Source: Phorcus lineatus | Lineage: Eukaryota > Mollusca > Gastropoda > Trochida > Trochidae | Length of the DNA stretch: 64,000 nt | Assembly (NCBI GenBank): GCA_921293015.1 | Contig: OV121082.1 | Span: 24,715,997-24,779,996, forward strand | Reading direction: 5' to 3' | Shown here: in pieces, positions 47,116 through 60,093 of the stretch | How the letters are laid out: each line of letters opens with the position of its first letter | How positions within the stretch are numbered: position 1 is the stretch's first letter | The notes under the pieces: generated by a model | Told to the model about the DNA's origin: nothing | The model's input: only the letters and a program-made list of their open reading frames with translations | Database searches by the model: none | Made by a program: the position numbers and the translations under genes

Positions 47116-47131
47116 CTGGTCACGTGACCAG
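47116..47131. promoter_or_regulatory. 16-bp perfect palindrome around a CACGTG E-box
   Basis: CTGGTCACGTGACCAG is its own reverse complement and contains GTCACGTGAC, the known binding consensus of USF/TFEB-type bHLH-zip factors. No gene start is visible beside it, so function is only suggested. Confidence 0.4.
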
Positions 47132-49529
47132 CAGGAGGGGCGACGGGTTGAATTCCCTCAACGCTGAATAGAATGAGAGAGTAAATAAACGTGTGGTTAA
47201 GCGACTAGTACTTTAAACATAGAGCTTTTAGTGCGGCGTGTATCGGGTCTCTCAAAGTACGTTGAATGTGAAGAATCATGTCTAAAACCGTAAGGTATAC
47301 TGAATATGAACATACTGTAAATATACTAGTATAGAATATTGGAAGTAAACATATGATGAATACATATTGTATGTGTGTATTATACGTAGAGAAACATTCG
47401 GACAACGGTGTTTTTAAAGATTAAGCTTAGAGTGCACTGGTGTTTTATATTAAATATTAAGTTATGATCAATTGCGGAAGGGAAGGGAAGGGAAACTGGC
47501 TACTCGCTTGCATTGCAGTTCTATGAAATTATTTTTATGTAACTAAAACTAATCTAATATCATGTATATTAGTTAGACGGTTTTTGAAAGTGTGTACAGA
47601 TCTTTAAGATATATTTCATATGATGATATTTCATATTTCTTTATGAAATTGTCCTCCGTAAGTTATACGTTCACGTTGTAGAACACTCTGTTCAAGTTCT
47701 TTATTCACTAAGACCAATCTCAGTGGTACATAGTACGTTCTTATATAATCATTAATACATTTTTACAACGATGATATGGCCACTTATTAATATTTACAAT
47801 CAGCTTTGTGATTAATTACTGCTATAAATACAGGAATAATAGACAAGTTAAATCTGCTCACTGGGTGGAATATTTACAGGATAATACACTGATTGAGTAA
47901 TCGATATTTTGTAATGACTGATAACATATATTTTGACGGGACAATACAATATTTTGTCTTAACTGATTTCTTATTTGTCGGGACTGAACGCTTTCCCCCC
48001 CATACACTAACTATGATACAAACTCAGCGTATTTCAAAACAATAACAACGCGATACGGTGTTCAAAGGATAATCCTTTCGGGGATAAAAGAGATACACAC
48101 TCTTGAAGATGAAACGAAAGGAACCGAAGCCATTCACCATAAACTATTAGTAAATGTATTATTATTCTAACCATACATACACTAATTTTCTTAAATGTTG
48201 TAAATTTAGAAAATGTACCTTTTCTCGTGTCATTTTCCCGAAAACAAAATGGCGGATTGGATGCCGATAGGTCAGTCTCTTTAAGGCAGTTATCTAGTGA
48301 GACAACTCTGCCTTAAAACTTTCCTCTTTTATGTTGTATATATATTTATATATATTTCTGGTGCATGGACTGACACAAACAAAATTAACAATTGTAGATT
48401 TGTTAATGATGATCTGAACAACAATATTTTACCTGCAATTTGTAACAAGTAGGAAATTATGATCAATGTTACCCTGCCTTTCACCTATATCTTCAAACAT
48501 TTTACAAAATGTACAAGAGATGATAAGCTCTTAAGATTTTCAATTCAGGTTTATCTTAACATTGTGTATACTATAAATGAGCTTCTGAAAATGAAATTGA
48601 TAGATAGAGACATATGTACATTTTGTCCATGTTTTTATTTCCTGTGACCTAGTATACATACAAGAACTATTATTAGAAACATTTTTTACATTATAGTAGT
48701 TCTTTCTGGCTTCACACTTCTACTGGGCCGACTCTGACTATATGATGTTGTCAATAATATTATTCTTGCTTGTAAAAGTATTCATAACAGAGATTTAACT
48801 GCATGATGATCTAGAGTCTTGAAAGAAATACAATACATTCTACTTGTTGAAAAGTATCAAGCCAGAAAAAACACAGAATTGTGAGTTTCCAGATTGATTG
48901 TATACTTAAAAAGCATAGGGCCTTCTCTTTCTACTAATGATTGTACTGTTTGCCTTTAACCTGAATTGCCTGAATGCATATTGCTCTCTGTATTTCATGC
49001 TCTATGATGCTACAGAAATTCTACACCCACCTGAAATGAATTGATTTGAAATATAATCAACACTCCATCAAACATTAAAGTCGACCTACTTGTATTGGTA
49101 ACTGTAAACTTCGATTAACAAAAATGCAACTTAAAAGCCAAATAAAATGGCGTAAGTATTTTGATGAAAAAATAACTCATGTTAGAGTGGATCTGTAACT
49201 CAAGGATAAAATTTATATTCTTTTGCTTACAGTTTATAAGGAATTATATTTGTATGTTTCTTTATGTTTATTTCTGACATTTATCTAAAGTTATATTCAT
49301 TTTCATAAAAAACCCATTCATGAGTATCATCTTCTGTCTGAACGGGTGTTCTAATGAGTCTCGTGTCCTTTGCTCTCTTCGTGCTCTTCAGAGTTATGAT
49401 TCACTGACTATCAAATACTTACAATGGCAGTTAAATTAGGCATATAACGGATTTATAAGGCAGTGTGAAGTTGGTTACTTATTCCTTATTCCTTATTCGA
49501 TATTCAAATTTTCCATTTACTTATTCGAA

Positions 49530-51832
49530 AATGTCTTCTGAGGGTACCAAGGAGTGGTTGTACCACCTTGTACCTATACTCAAATGAAAGATAATTCAAT
49601 GACCTATCCAATGAGGTATAATACATTTTAATACATAGAGGCGGTCGTACCGTAAAGTCACGATAAGCGTTACTGTGTCAAAATAATAATAAACAACTTC
49701 TGAGGGTATCAAGGAATGTTTGTACCACCTTGTACCCATACTCAAATGAAAGATAATTTAATTACCTATCAAATGAGGTATGATACGTTATATTACATAG
49801 AGGCGGTCATACCGTAAAGCCACAAAATGCGTTACTATTTACCCAAAATGTTAAACAACAACTTCTGAGAGTATCAAGGAATATTTGTACCACCTTGTAC
49901 CCATACTCAAATGAAAGATAATTTAATGACCTATCCAAGGAGGTATGATACGTTATATTACATAGAGGCGGTCATACCGTAATATCACAATAAGCGTTAC
50001 CATTTACCCAAAATGTTAAACAACAACTTCTCAGAGTATCAAGGAATATTTGTACCACCTTGTACCTATACTCAAATGAAAGATAATTCAATGACCTATC
50101 CAATGAGGTATAATACATTTTAATACATAGAGGCGGTCGTACCGTAAAGTCACGATAAGCGTTACTGTGTCAAAATAATAATAAACAACTTCTGAGGGTA
50201 TCAAGGAATATTTGTACCACCTTGTACCCATACTCAAATGAAAGATAATTTAATTACCTATCAAATGAGGTATAATACGTTATATTACATAGAGGCGGTC
50301 ATACCGTAAAGCCACAAAATGCGTTACCATTTACCCAAAATGTTAAACAACAACTTCTGAGAGTATCAAGGAATATTTGTACCACCTTGTACCCATACTC
50401 AAATGAAAGATAATTTAATGACCTATCCAATGAGGTATGATACGTTATATTACATAGAGGCGGTCATACCGTAATATCACAATAAGCGTTACCATTTACC
50501 AAAAATGTTAAACAACAACTTCTGAGAGTATCAAGGAATATTTGTACCACCTTGTACCTATACTCAAATGAAAGATAATTCAATGACCTATCCAATGAGG
50601 TATAATACATTTTAATACATAGAGGCGGTCGTACCGTAAAGTCACGATAAGCGTTACTGTGTCAAAATAATAATAAACAACTTCTGAGGGTATCAAGGAA
50701 TATTTGTACCACCTTGTACCCATACTCAAATGAAAGATAATTTAATGACCTATCCAATGAGGTATGATACGTTATATTACATAGAGGCGGTCATACCGTA
50801 AAGCCACAAAATGCGTTAATATTTACCCAAAATGTTAAACAACAACTTCTGAGAGTATCAAGGAATATTTGTACCACCTTGTACCCATACTCAAATGAAA
50901 GATAATTTAATGACATATCCAATGAGGTATGATACGTTATATTACATAGAGGCGGTCAGACCGTAATATCACAATAAGCGTTACCATTTACCCAAAATGT
51001 TAAACAACAACTTCTCAGAGTATCAAGGAATATTTGTACCACCTTGTACCTATACTCAAATGAAAGATAATTCAATGACCTATCCAATGAGGTATAATAC
51101 ATTTTAATACATAGAGGCGGTCGTACCGTAAGGTCACGATAAGCGTTACTGTGTCAAAATAATAATAAACAACTTCTGAGGGTATCAAGGAATATTTGTA
51201 CCACCTTGTACCCATACTCAAATGAAAGATAATTTAATGACCTATCCAATGAGGTATGATACGTTATATTACATAGAGGCGGTCATACCGTAAAGCCACA
51301 AAATGCGTTAATATTTACCCAAAATGTTAAACAACAACTTCTGAGAGTATCAAGGAATATTTGTACCACCTTGTACCCATACTCAAATGAAAGATAATTT
51401 AATGACATATCCAATGAGGTATGATACGTTATATTACATAGAGGCGGTCAGACCGTAATATCACAATAAGCGTTACCATTTACCCAAAATGTTAAACAAC
51501 AACTTCTCAGAGTATCAAGGAATATTTGTACCACCTTGTACCTATACTCAAATGAAAGATAATTCAATGACCTATCCAATGAGGTATAATACGTTATATT
51601 ACATAGAGGCGGTCATACCGTAATATCACAATAAGCGTTACCATTTACCCAAAATGTTAAACAACAACTTCTCAGAGTATCAAGGAATATTTGTACCACC
51701 TTGTACCCATACTCAAATGAAAGATAATTCAATGACCTATCCAATGAGGTATAATACGTTATATTACATAGAGGCGGTCATACCGTAATATCACAATAAG
51801 CGTTACCATTTAACCAAAATGTTAAACAACAA
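49530..51832 (+). repeat. Left terminal array: ~164-bp tandem units in trimer order
   Basis: About 14 units, each with TTTGTACCACCTTGTACC, CAAATGAAAGATAATT and TACATAGAGGCGGTC. Three variants recur in order: one ending GTGTCAAAATAATAATAAAC, one with AAAGCCACAAAATGCG, and one with AATATCACAATAAGCG. The higher-order period is therefore about 490 bp. Unit starts lie near 49,530, 49,697, 49,861, 50,026, 50,188 and so on to 51,667. The last two units are both of the third type. Confidence 0.9.
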
Positions 51833-52267
51833 CTTCATGAAGTGACATCACACATCATGTGACACATGATGCTGATGACTGGAAATGTGATGTAGTTATA
51901 AGTAAGTAATATTTGAATTTGTATAGTTGGATTAAAATAAGCATCTTAGTAATATGATCTTATTTAAAGATGATTTACAGAATCTACTTGATATCTATTA
52001 TTCTGGAGAGTTCCGTCATCATGCTAAGTTCTAACAAGTAATTACTTGACATGCTATCTCAATTTGCCAATATCGAGACGTGTGATCCTTTTTGGGTCAT
52101 TGGGGCAGGTTGAGACAGTGATAACGGGGTAGATTGGGACAATTTCCCAATGTGCATTGTTACATTTTGACGGCGTCCCCATGGCCTTATTCTCATGAAT
52201 GTATCTGAATATATGTATATAAAATAATTAAAGTCCAAATCGTAATAAATAATATGATAAACAATAA

Positions 52268-52549
52268 CCAGTAATATCTTCAGGAGTGCATTTCAAGGGT
52301 TTCATGCTAACGGGGGCTCCTGCTGGTTCTAGAGGAACTGCACACACTACTGGATTAATGACCACAAATATTTTCAGTGAGTGAGTTGACCACTTTGTTG
52401 ACCACGGAAAGTGTAGTGTTGATAATAAGGTGCTACTTCTGTTCGACGACAACCAGGAGCCATGTATCCCATTGCAGTCAAAAACTACAGCATCTTGACA
52501 AAATGCGTACAGCCCCTTCATTAAATTCTATAATCAGAGTAAAAATGCT
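52268..52549 (+). pseudogene. pogo/Tigger-type transposase fragment (DDE_1 domain), broken
   Basis: Read on the plus strand, the frame gives VHFKGFMLTGAPAGSRGTAH, then TTGLMTTNIFSE, a stop, VDHFVDHGKCSVDNKVLLLF, DDNQEPCIPLQ, and after a gap YSPFIKFYNQSKNA. This follows the DDE_1 catalytic domain of Tigger/jerky-like transposases (LTGAPPGS...GWM...HF...NKVLLLLDNHESHISI...GPFKTYYNQ). Two stops are present, and about 30 residues around the TFPPHTSHKLQPLD region are deleted. It is a dead scrap inside the foldback element, absent from its relative at 60-64 kb, and not that element's own transposase. Confidence 0.8.
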
Positions 52550-52860
52550 TAGCAATAAGACCATGCAGGGGTCACAATGACAATATTTTATATCACAGAA
52601 TTACCGGGAACATCATATCCCAGGATATTTACGAGTTAGGAAATTTCTTTAAATTTACTACCTACGAGGGCAATCATATGGAAGTTCATATTTTTCAAAC
52701 GATGCCCAAGGGCAACATATCACTTTTTCATTGTGACGTCGCGTCATATACAATGTTTTGACGTCTCAGTTCGCCTATGACATATGCTCGGAGGTCGATT
52801 TTGGTAACTTCCTTTCATTTCGACTTCGGTAATAAACAGAATATCATATTCGTACCGTGG

Positions 52861-52926
52861 CCATGACATACTATGTTAACGACACTAATATTTAGTCATT
52901 CGTGTCGTAAACATAGTATGTCATGG
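52861..52926. repeat. Hairpin with 25-bp arms
   Basis: CCATGACATACTATGTT at 52,861 and its inverse ending at 52,926 pair over 25 bp with one mismatch, around a loop of about 15 bases. It lies within the centre of the foldback element. Confidence 0.85.
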
Positions 52927-53039
52927 ACACTCACATACTATCCTCTATATAATGACATGTACACCGACTTGATCGAAATATGTTCGGTGAAGAGGAACTT
53001 CTTTTGTCACAGATAAACCTGAAACCACTGTAACTTGGA

Positions 53040-53350
53040 CCTCGAAACCATTCTGCCCCACACATGGAAGCACATACCAAAGATGCACACCATGGACTAT
53101 CAGATACAAGCAACAGATATGCACACATGGGTCATCAGAAGCACCCAAGATTCACACATGGGCCACCTGTTATACCAAAGATGCACACATACGACCGCAA
53201 GTAACAATCACCCAATATGAACACATTGAATCATCAAAGCACCAAAGATGGACACATGGGACAACCAAATACAAGCACCCTAGATACACACATGTCACAC
53301 ATGTAACCACAGGTTACAAGCATCTAAGATGCACACATAGGCCACCTGTA
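53040..53350. repeat. Degenerate ~35-40-bp minisatellite (AAGATGCACACATGGG type)
   Basis: About eight imperfect units of the form CCAAGATGCACACATGGG plus a variable CATCAGATACAAGCAC part. A homologous array lies at 61,320-61,635 in the related element, so it belongs to the element family. Confidence 0.8.
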
Positions 53351-56101
53351 ATTTACTATTTAAAAATGGCGCCACGTTTGCCAACATTAATTATTAAAGG
53401 TAGATCCAAATTTTGAATGATCCCACATTTGACTAGGGTACGACAACATTTTCTTTATCCGCGCAACAGAAAAGTGAATTAACGGGTATATATTCTTAAA
53501 TTTGTATTGTAAATTCTTAGAACTTCATGTCTTCTGAACGAGGACATCAACACCAACAAAACGGGTTTGAAACTGTTAACCAAAAAAATTAATGGTTTAG
53601 TGTGATTTTTAATAAATGTTTTGCCAAACACACAATTTTCAGAGAACCTTTACTCCAATTTCTAAAATCTATATTTTCAGTTTAATCTAGATTGACAATC
53701 TAGACCCCATTTCATGCTTAGCTGTTCTGATAATCTATCTTTCTAAAACAATTAAAGTTTCACCAGTAAGACACTATCATATCATCAGTATTAAAGAAGT
53801 ACAAAATATTAAAAACCTCTTGACAAATGAATATTTTCGAACGTTCAATTCCTGTAAGTTTGCAATTCAACAACAGAGAGAAAAAAAGAAAATATTTGAA
53901 GCACATGTCTCTAAGACGCCGCCTATTTTGTCAAAATAATGAGATTGAGTTTTAGAAATATTTTTTTAACTAGATACTGTAGAACAAAAATATCATATTA
54001 CTATTGTGCTGTATCCAGCAGGGAACCTACCTTGAGACTCAGTTGTTTTATCACAAAAACTTGCCAACCTCTTGTTAAGTATGAATGTTAAAGGTTGCCA
54101 ACAATATTACGTTATTGCTCTATAATGATTAACGTATGTTTCTTGCCTTTCTTGTTGAGTGGTAAAGCTAGTATCCTAGGCCATTTAATGGATAATTTCC
54201 TGTTGTTCAAAACAATATTTAACGTAACATGTAAAATTGGTATGAGTTTGGATTTACCACATATGATCATTTCTGTAGGTCTTGCATAATGACCTTGCGC
54301 TTTGACGTCTATCAGATTATTAATGGCATAAATTACTTCATTTTGTTTCATTTACCGTTTCAGTTCACGGTATTGTTTATGGTCTCATCATTTTTACAGG
54401 CACAACAGATAAATATATCACACTCTGCTAGAAATGAACATTCTTCTCTAACATGGCTTTGGTCAATATTGTTATGACTTATGTTCGTAACGTTTTGATA
54501 GTGATTGACTCTATGATTCTCTGTGATTTAAAGTTGCTGATGTATCAATTACCAGACGTTTAATTTGGTACAAAAACTTTTTTTTAATTCGATGACATCA
54601 GATCAATAACAATTTTCTCGTAACTACTGAATTTAGTGTGACATTGTCGACGAAATGAGTTAGTTAGATTTATGAAATTCTGTCAATATTGACCTCAAAG
54701 TTAGATTCTAAAACAATCTCATTAGGTAAAGTTCTACATTCAACATCATAGCTAGCGCTAGTGAAAAGTTTCCAAAACGTTGCTTGTTACATTAATCTTC
54801 AGATGACATTATACATAGTACCGCATATACCACATCATTGATATTTTCATAGAGGTCACTTTTTTTCTTAATTCCACATGCTTCAAGAGAAGTATTTTAA
54901 CTTTCGATCAAGACTGATTTTTCGGTTACTTCTTCAATCTATACATTGCCAACGACTGCACAATCTTGACATTCGATTAACATTAAGGATCTATTTCATA
55001 TTAAAGTTTTTTTTGTCAGGTTGAACAGTGTTTGCAGATATAAGAACCGTAAACATCTTAAGTAATTATATCGATACATTTTATAAACGTAATTCATGTA
55101 AAACATCCAAATTTCATAGTCGAAAAGATTTTGCTGTGACAGCAATATTTGATAAGAAGAGATGGGTGTCAACATTTACTGACAATCGACTCATTACTGA
55201 AAATAAAGAAACATGAAAGAAAGACTTTAGTTAGTGCAACCCCAATGAGCACAAATAGTTACCCGGAAACGTCTCTTTTATTGAACAGGACACTGAGGTT
55301 CCATTTTGTTCTGATAATGCAATTGTCAGAAGAGTTTTGAAATTTGGAAGCACCAAATGTTCTCAGATTGCCTACATTACAAAGACAGAATTAAAGAAGT
55401 GGTTATGTTGCAAAACCTTCTGCCAGGTGTATATGTTGTCGTTGTGAAGGATGTAATCGCTTTGGTTTCCTATTAAGGTCCGTCATCAAAATAAATCGAA
55501 TATATATTGGAGGTCTGTTTCTGACTCATTAAAAACATTGCTCAAAATAATCAACCCTTTTAAATGTCTAGGATCACTTTTGATTGATGAGGTAATCGGA
55601 TAAACACAGGCACATTAACATAAAAATATGATAAGATGTTCCATTCAAAGATTTGGGGAATTTTGAGGCTTCAGAGTTTCGTTTTTTTAATGTTTAGGGT
55701 GACTTCGTCTATGTATTATAACGAGACCAATTTCATTATAAAAACAGTTAAAATATCGCTTGTTTTTTGGTATACTTAGAAGGTGTTATCAGTATTGCTT
55801 GGTTGTCTCTGAAGTTTTTTTTCTGACCACAAGTAACATTATGGTCACATATAAGTTTTGTTTTATTTAACGGGATTACCGCCACAATGTACCATGATAC
55901 AACATACATCTTAGGATAGATAAACGTATTATTTTTTATTTGAGTAAACATCAAGATTTAGAAAAATTCCTTGGCAACCTCAAAAATTGTTGTTCCATTG
56001 TGAAAATAAAAACTTGTACATCCATAAAATATTCTTGTTGTTCCAGATACAACAAAAAGTGATTTTGACTACTACTCTATGCGTTGTAACGTTACACACC
56101 T

Positions 56102-56116
56102 CTTTTTTTCTTTTCT

Positions 56117-56147
<31 letters not shown>

Positions 56148-56159
56148 GGGGCGGGGGGG
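56102..56159. repeat. T-run followed by a 33-bp G-run
   Basis: A T-rich tract (56,102-56,126) is followed by 25 G, one C and seven G. Such a run can form quadruplex DNA and is also prone to sequencing length error. Confidence 0.9.
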
Positions 56160-57062
56160 AAGAGATTAAAATATCTGTATTAACATACCCTTACATGGTG
56201 CTCTGTACCATCTGGTCAAATATAACTATGAACTGATTCATTTGAAATTTTATGGCGTTTAAAGGATGACCGCCTCTATTTGTAGTTATTAATTAAATTG
56301 TAGTAATTAATTGGATATAGATGCATAATCCTTCGAATGAGTACTAATACATCTTTACATTGTGATACAAATGTCTCTTTTCATCTTTAGACTATATTAC
56401 TGCCGACACTGCAGAAAATTTTACTTCCTTTGTTGAGGTCTTTAACCTTTTACGGTATGACTGCTTCAATTGTTTTCTATGTTTATATTTTATTTGAATA
56501 CCCTTACATGGTGGTACTTTTATTGTTTTGTACCCTCACAAGTCGTCATTTCCGTCAAGTTAACTCTAAAGTAAGCCCTGTTCTATGGACTCAAGGGTAT
56601 GGCTGCCTCAATGTATTACATCTGACTTAATAGAAAATTTGAATCTTACAGGTGGATACCGTTATAGGGTACAAATGTACAAAGATTCTTTTGTGAGCAA
56701 GACATTGTTACTTCCGAAAATTCAGAAAAAAACATAGTACTGTTTACTATTATTATATACAAGTAAAAATACAATAACTGAGCAAAAAAGGAATAGGTTA
56801 TAAATTTATCTCTGAGTCGAGAATACTTACACTGTGGTTCAAATACACCTTGGTACCTAAGAAGTAGTCCAGAAACGTTCTGTGAGATGAGTAATGAAGT
56901 TGCCATCCATAACATTGTCGTGTAGTAATACACCCACTTCTTAATGCATTTGAAGAATTTCCGCTTGGGTACTGATTCACGGTTTAACATTTTGAGTACA
57001 CAGTAACGATTTTTGTTCTCTGACGTTAAGTATGTCTCTATATATTAAAACTTATTATTCCT

Positions 57063-58450
57063 CATTTTATAGGTTATTGAATTATCTTTCATTTGAGTAT
57101 GGGTACAAGGTGGTACAAATATTCCTTGTTACTCTCAGAAGTTGTTGTTTAACATTTTGGGTAAATGGTAACGCTTATTGTGATATTACGGTATGACCGC
57201 CTCTATGTAATATAACGTATCATACCTCCTTGGATAGGTCATTAAATTATCTTTCATTTGAGTATGGGTACAAGGTGGTACAAATATTCCTTGATACTCT
57301 CAGAAGTTGTTGTCTAACATTTTGGGTAAATAGTAACGCATTTTGTGGCTTTACGGTACGACCGCCTCTATGTATTAAAATGTATTATACCTCATTGGAT
57401 AGGTCATTGAATTATCTTTCATTTGAGTATAGGTACAAGGTGGTACAAATATTCCTTGATACTCTGAGAAGTTGTTGTTTAACATTTTGGGTAAATGGTA
57501 ACGCTTATTGTGATATTACGGTATGACCGCCTCTATGTAATATAACGTATCATACCTCCTTGGATAGGTCATTAAATTATCTTTCATTTGAGTATGGGTA
57601 CAAGGTGGTACAAATATTCCTTGATACTCTCAGAAGTTGTTGTCTAACATTTTGGGTAAATAGTAACGCATTTTGTGGCTTTACGGTACGACCGCCTCTA
57701 TGTATTAAAATGTATTATACCTCATTGGATAGGTCATTGAATTATCTTTCATTTGAGTATAGGTACAAGGTGGTACAAATATTCCTTGATACTCTGAGAA
57801 GTTGTTGTTTAACATTTTGGGTAAATAGTAACGCTTATTGTGATATTACGGTATGACCGCCTCTATGTAATATAACGTATTATACCTCATTGGATAGGTC
57901 ATTAAATTATCTTTCATTTGAGTATAGGTACAAGGTGGTACAAATATTCCTTGATACTCTGAGAAGTTGTTGTTTAACATTTTGGGTAAATGGTAACGCT
58001 TATTGTGATATTACGGTATGACCGCCTCTATGTAATATAACGTATCATACCTCCTTGGATAGGTCATTAAATTATCTTTCATTTGAGTATGGGTACAAGG
58101 TGGTACAAATATTCCTTGATACTCTGAGAAGTTGTTGTATAACATTTTGGGTAAATAGTAACGCATTTTGTGGCTTTACGGTATGACCGCCTCTATGTAA
58201 TATAACGTATCATACCTCATTTGATAGGTAATTAAATTATCTTTCATTTGAGTATGGGTACAAGGTGGTACAAACATTTCTTGATATCCTCAGAAGTTGT
58301 TTATTATTATTTTGACACAGTAACGCTTATCGTGACTTTACGGTACGACCGCCTCTATGTATTAAAATGTATTATACCTCATTGGATAGGTCATTGAATT
58401 ATCTTTCATTTGAGTATAGGTACAAGGTGGTACAACCACTCCTTGGTACC
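57063..58450 (-). repeat. Right terminal array: same ~164-bp units, inverted
   Basis: Eight full units and one partial unit in reverse orientation, of the same variants as on the left. Toward the interior (about 55,850-57,060) badly diverged units can still be recognised by phrases such as GACCGCCTCTAT and CTTTCATTTGAGTA, so the array is oldest toward the middle of the element. Confidence 0.9.
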
Positions 58451-58543
58451 CTCAGAAGACATTTTCGAATAAGTAAGTGGAAAATTTGAATATCGAATAA
58501 GGAATAAGGAATAAGTAACCAACTTCACACTGCCGATTTATAA

Positions 58544-60093
58544 ATATTGCGAAATAATCGTGCCAGGCGTATTTGAACAAGAGGAATGGATATAAAGGAT
58601 TTCATTCAATATTTTTTTAAAAGTTTGCGGAATTTGAAATGAGCATAAGATTGGATTCGTCATTCTGAGCTTATGTCATTTTGGAACGCATTTAGAACGA
58701 ATAGAACACTGCAAGTGTAAATCTACAATTGCACAATCTCTTATTTAACGTGGGAAAATTTAAGTACATTGGGTTTTTTTAATTTAAAAATGTTGGCCTT
58801 TGACATCAAAATATTGTCTTGGTATACCGGCATGCTTGTATCAATCTCATTGAATCTGATCGCTACCAGCATTTTCTGATCTGCATACTGCTCAAGTAGG
58901 ATATGTCAGGTGACCTTTGTACTCTATCAAATCAGAGAAGAGGGTAGAAAGCCATCGGCACGATTTTATATTTAAGATTGGCTTTTATCGCTTGAATTAA
59001 TGGAAGGCATTACACATGTATACTCATATCCAAAACAAGTGATAGGTTCGCACTGGTTTGAAAGGGATTGCGTGTCTATAAATTTACGGCATTGTAGGGT
59101 ATATATTGACCATAATTCAAAACCCTACGGTCTGCCTCGGGCAAGACATAATGAATGCATTTTCCATTTTAATTATGAATTTTATCAAATTCAGGTGTTC
59201 TATATTGTTATTTTTCGTAATTCAAAGTTTTGCAACAAAACCAGTTTTAAAATGCAAGACATGAAATCGGAAAAAATTAACTTATTAAGAACTTTTACTT
59301 TTACCAAATTTTTTGATAAAAATTATTTCCACTCTAGTGCTTATAATTACGGGAAGCGACAACTATTTTGCATCTGTGACTGTTTCTATAATAAAAGTTC
59401 AAATTGATACAATATCATCGTAGGCATTTTTCATTAGAAGATTCAATATAATTTTTTGATCGATGTCATAATTAGTTGAAAAATTCACAATGCATTAGAT
59501 GCCAATCTGAATTGTGTGGCTGTCGTTTTGTGTCTGAAATATGATATATGTAAGATAAAAATGAAACGTACACAAATCCACATATGTAACTTAACATTGC
59601 TCATCACTCATTCAGCAACCTAATCGTAATTCGCAGAATCAAGAAAACCCAATTTTACACGTATCTATTTTCAAAGGATAAATTAGATGCGTGTTTTGAA
59701 CATTTAGCAGTTAAATCATGCCGTTCAATATTGACTCTGCGTGTGAATTCAATACAGAACAAATACATACTGATGTCAACACAACTAGCTAAGTAAATGT
59801 TATAGTTGAATAAAGGGCGTGTTCATTTTTTTTGTTAAAAAGTTGAATAAGCGTGATTTATACAAACAACAGCTTAAGCAGTTGACGACGTGTTGTTGAG
59901 AGTAAAATAGTTAAATTGGTAACAATTGCAATTTATATCCATAAATAAAAAACTAGATTATCGATTCTTAAATCTTCATAGTTCACTTTATTGAACTTTA
60001 TTTTAATTTGTTCAATACCCCTGCGGTTGTTTTTACTGTCTCTCTGTCATATGAATAAAAAAAATTGAGAAGTCAGGGATCATGCATCAAGCT
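58544..60093. other. Spacer between the two foldback elements
   Basis: About 1.5 kb of AT-rich single-copy-looking sequence. The plus-strand 135-codon ORF at 59,000-59,407 has no domain or composition that I recognise as protein-coding. Confidence 0.5.

Larger units (their letters stand above)
43100..49449. other. Intergenic, no gene recognised
   Basis: A 6.3-kb AT-rich stretch with only short, low-complexity ORFs. It contains an AT microsatellite (45,425-45,479), a GAGT run near 46,190, a CACGTG palindrome (47,116-47,131), and an AAAATGGCGG motif next to an ATTGG box (48,246-48,260) that could belong to an unseen promoter. I found no exon with convincing coding pattern. Confidence 0.6.
49459..58534. 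mobile_element. 9.1-kb foldback-type DNA transposon, non-autonomous, complete with 9-bp target duplication
   Basis: The ends are exact inverted copies starting GGCAGTGTGAAGTTGGTTAC, followed by a TTATTCC-rich stretch of about 70 bp. The flanks are perfect 9-bp direct repeats GATTTATAA (49,450-49,458 and 58,535-58,543). Inside each end is an array of ~164-bp units, about 14 on the left and eight or more on the right, in opposite orientation, so the termini can pair over more than 1 kb. The 5.2-kb centre has no intact transposase. Long inverted repeats made of internal tandem units together with a 9-bp duplication recall Drosophila Foldback and Mutator-like foldback elements. The superfamily is inference. 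Confidence 0.85.

Noticed and set aside
49530-51832. Helitron-type (pearl-like) elements or a free bivalve satellite of similar unit length
   Set aside because: Helitrons have no inverted termini or target duplication. Here both are plain, so the arrays are parts of a cut-and-paste type element.
52228-52521. 97-codon minus-strand ORF in the foldback element
   Set aside because: It is the antisense shadow of the pogo/Tigger transposase fragment read on the plus strand.
57230-57856. Two identical 98-codon ORFs in the right array of the foldback element
   Set aside because: They are the same satellite units read twice; the frame follows unit length, not coding constraint.
59000-59407. 135-codon ORF between the two foldback elements
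   Set aside because: No recognisable domain or coding bias, and no splice partners; treated as chance.
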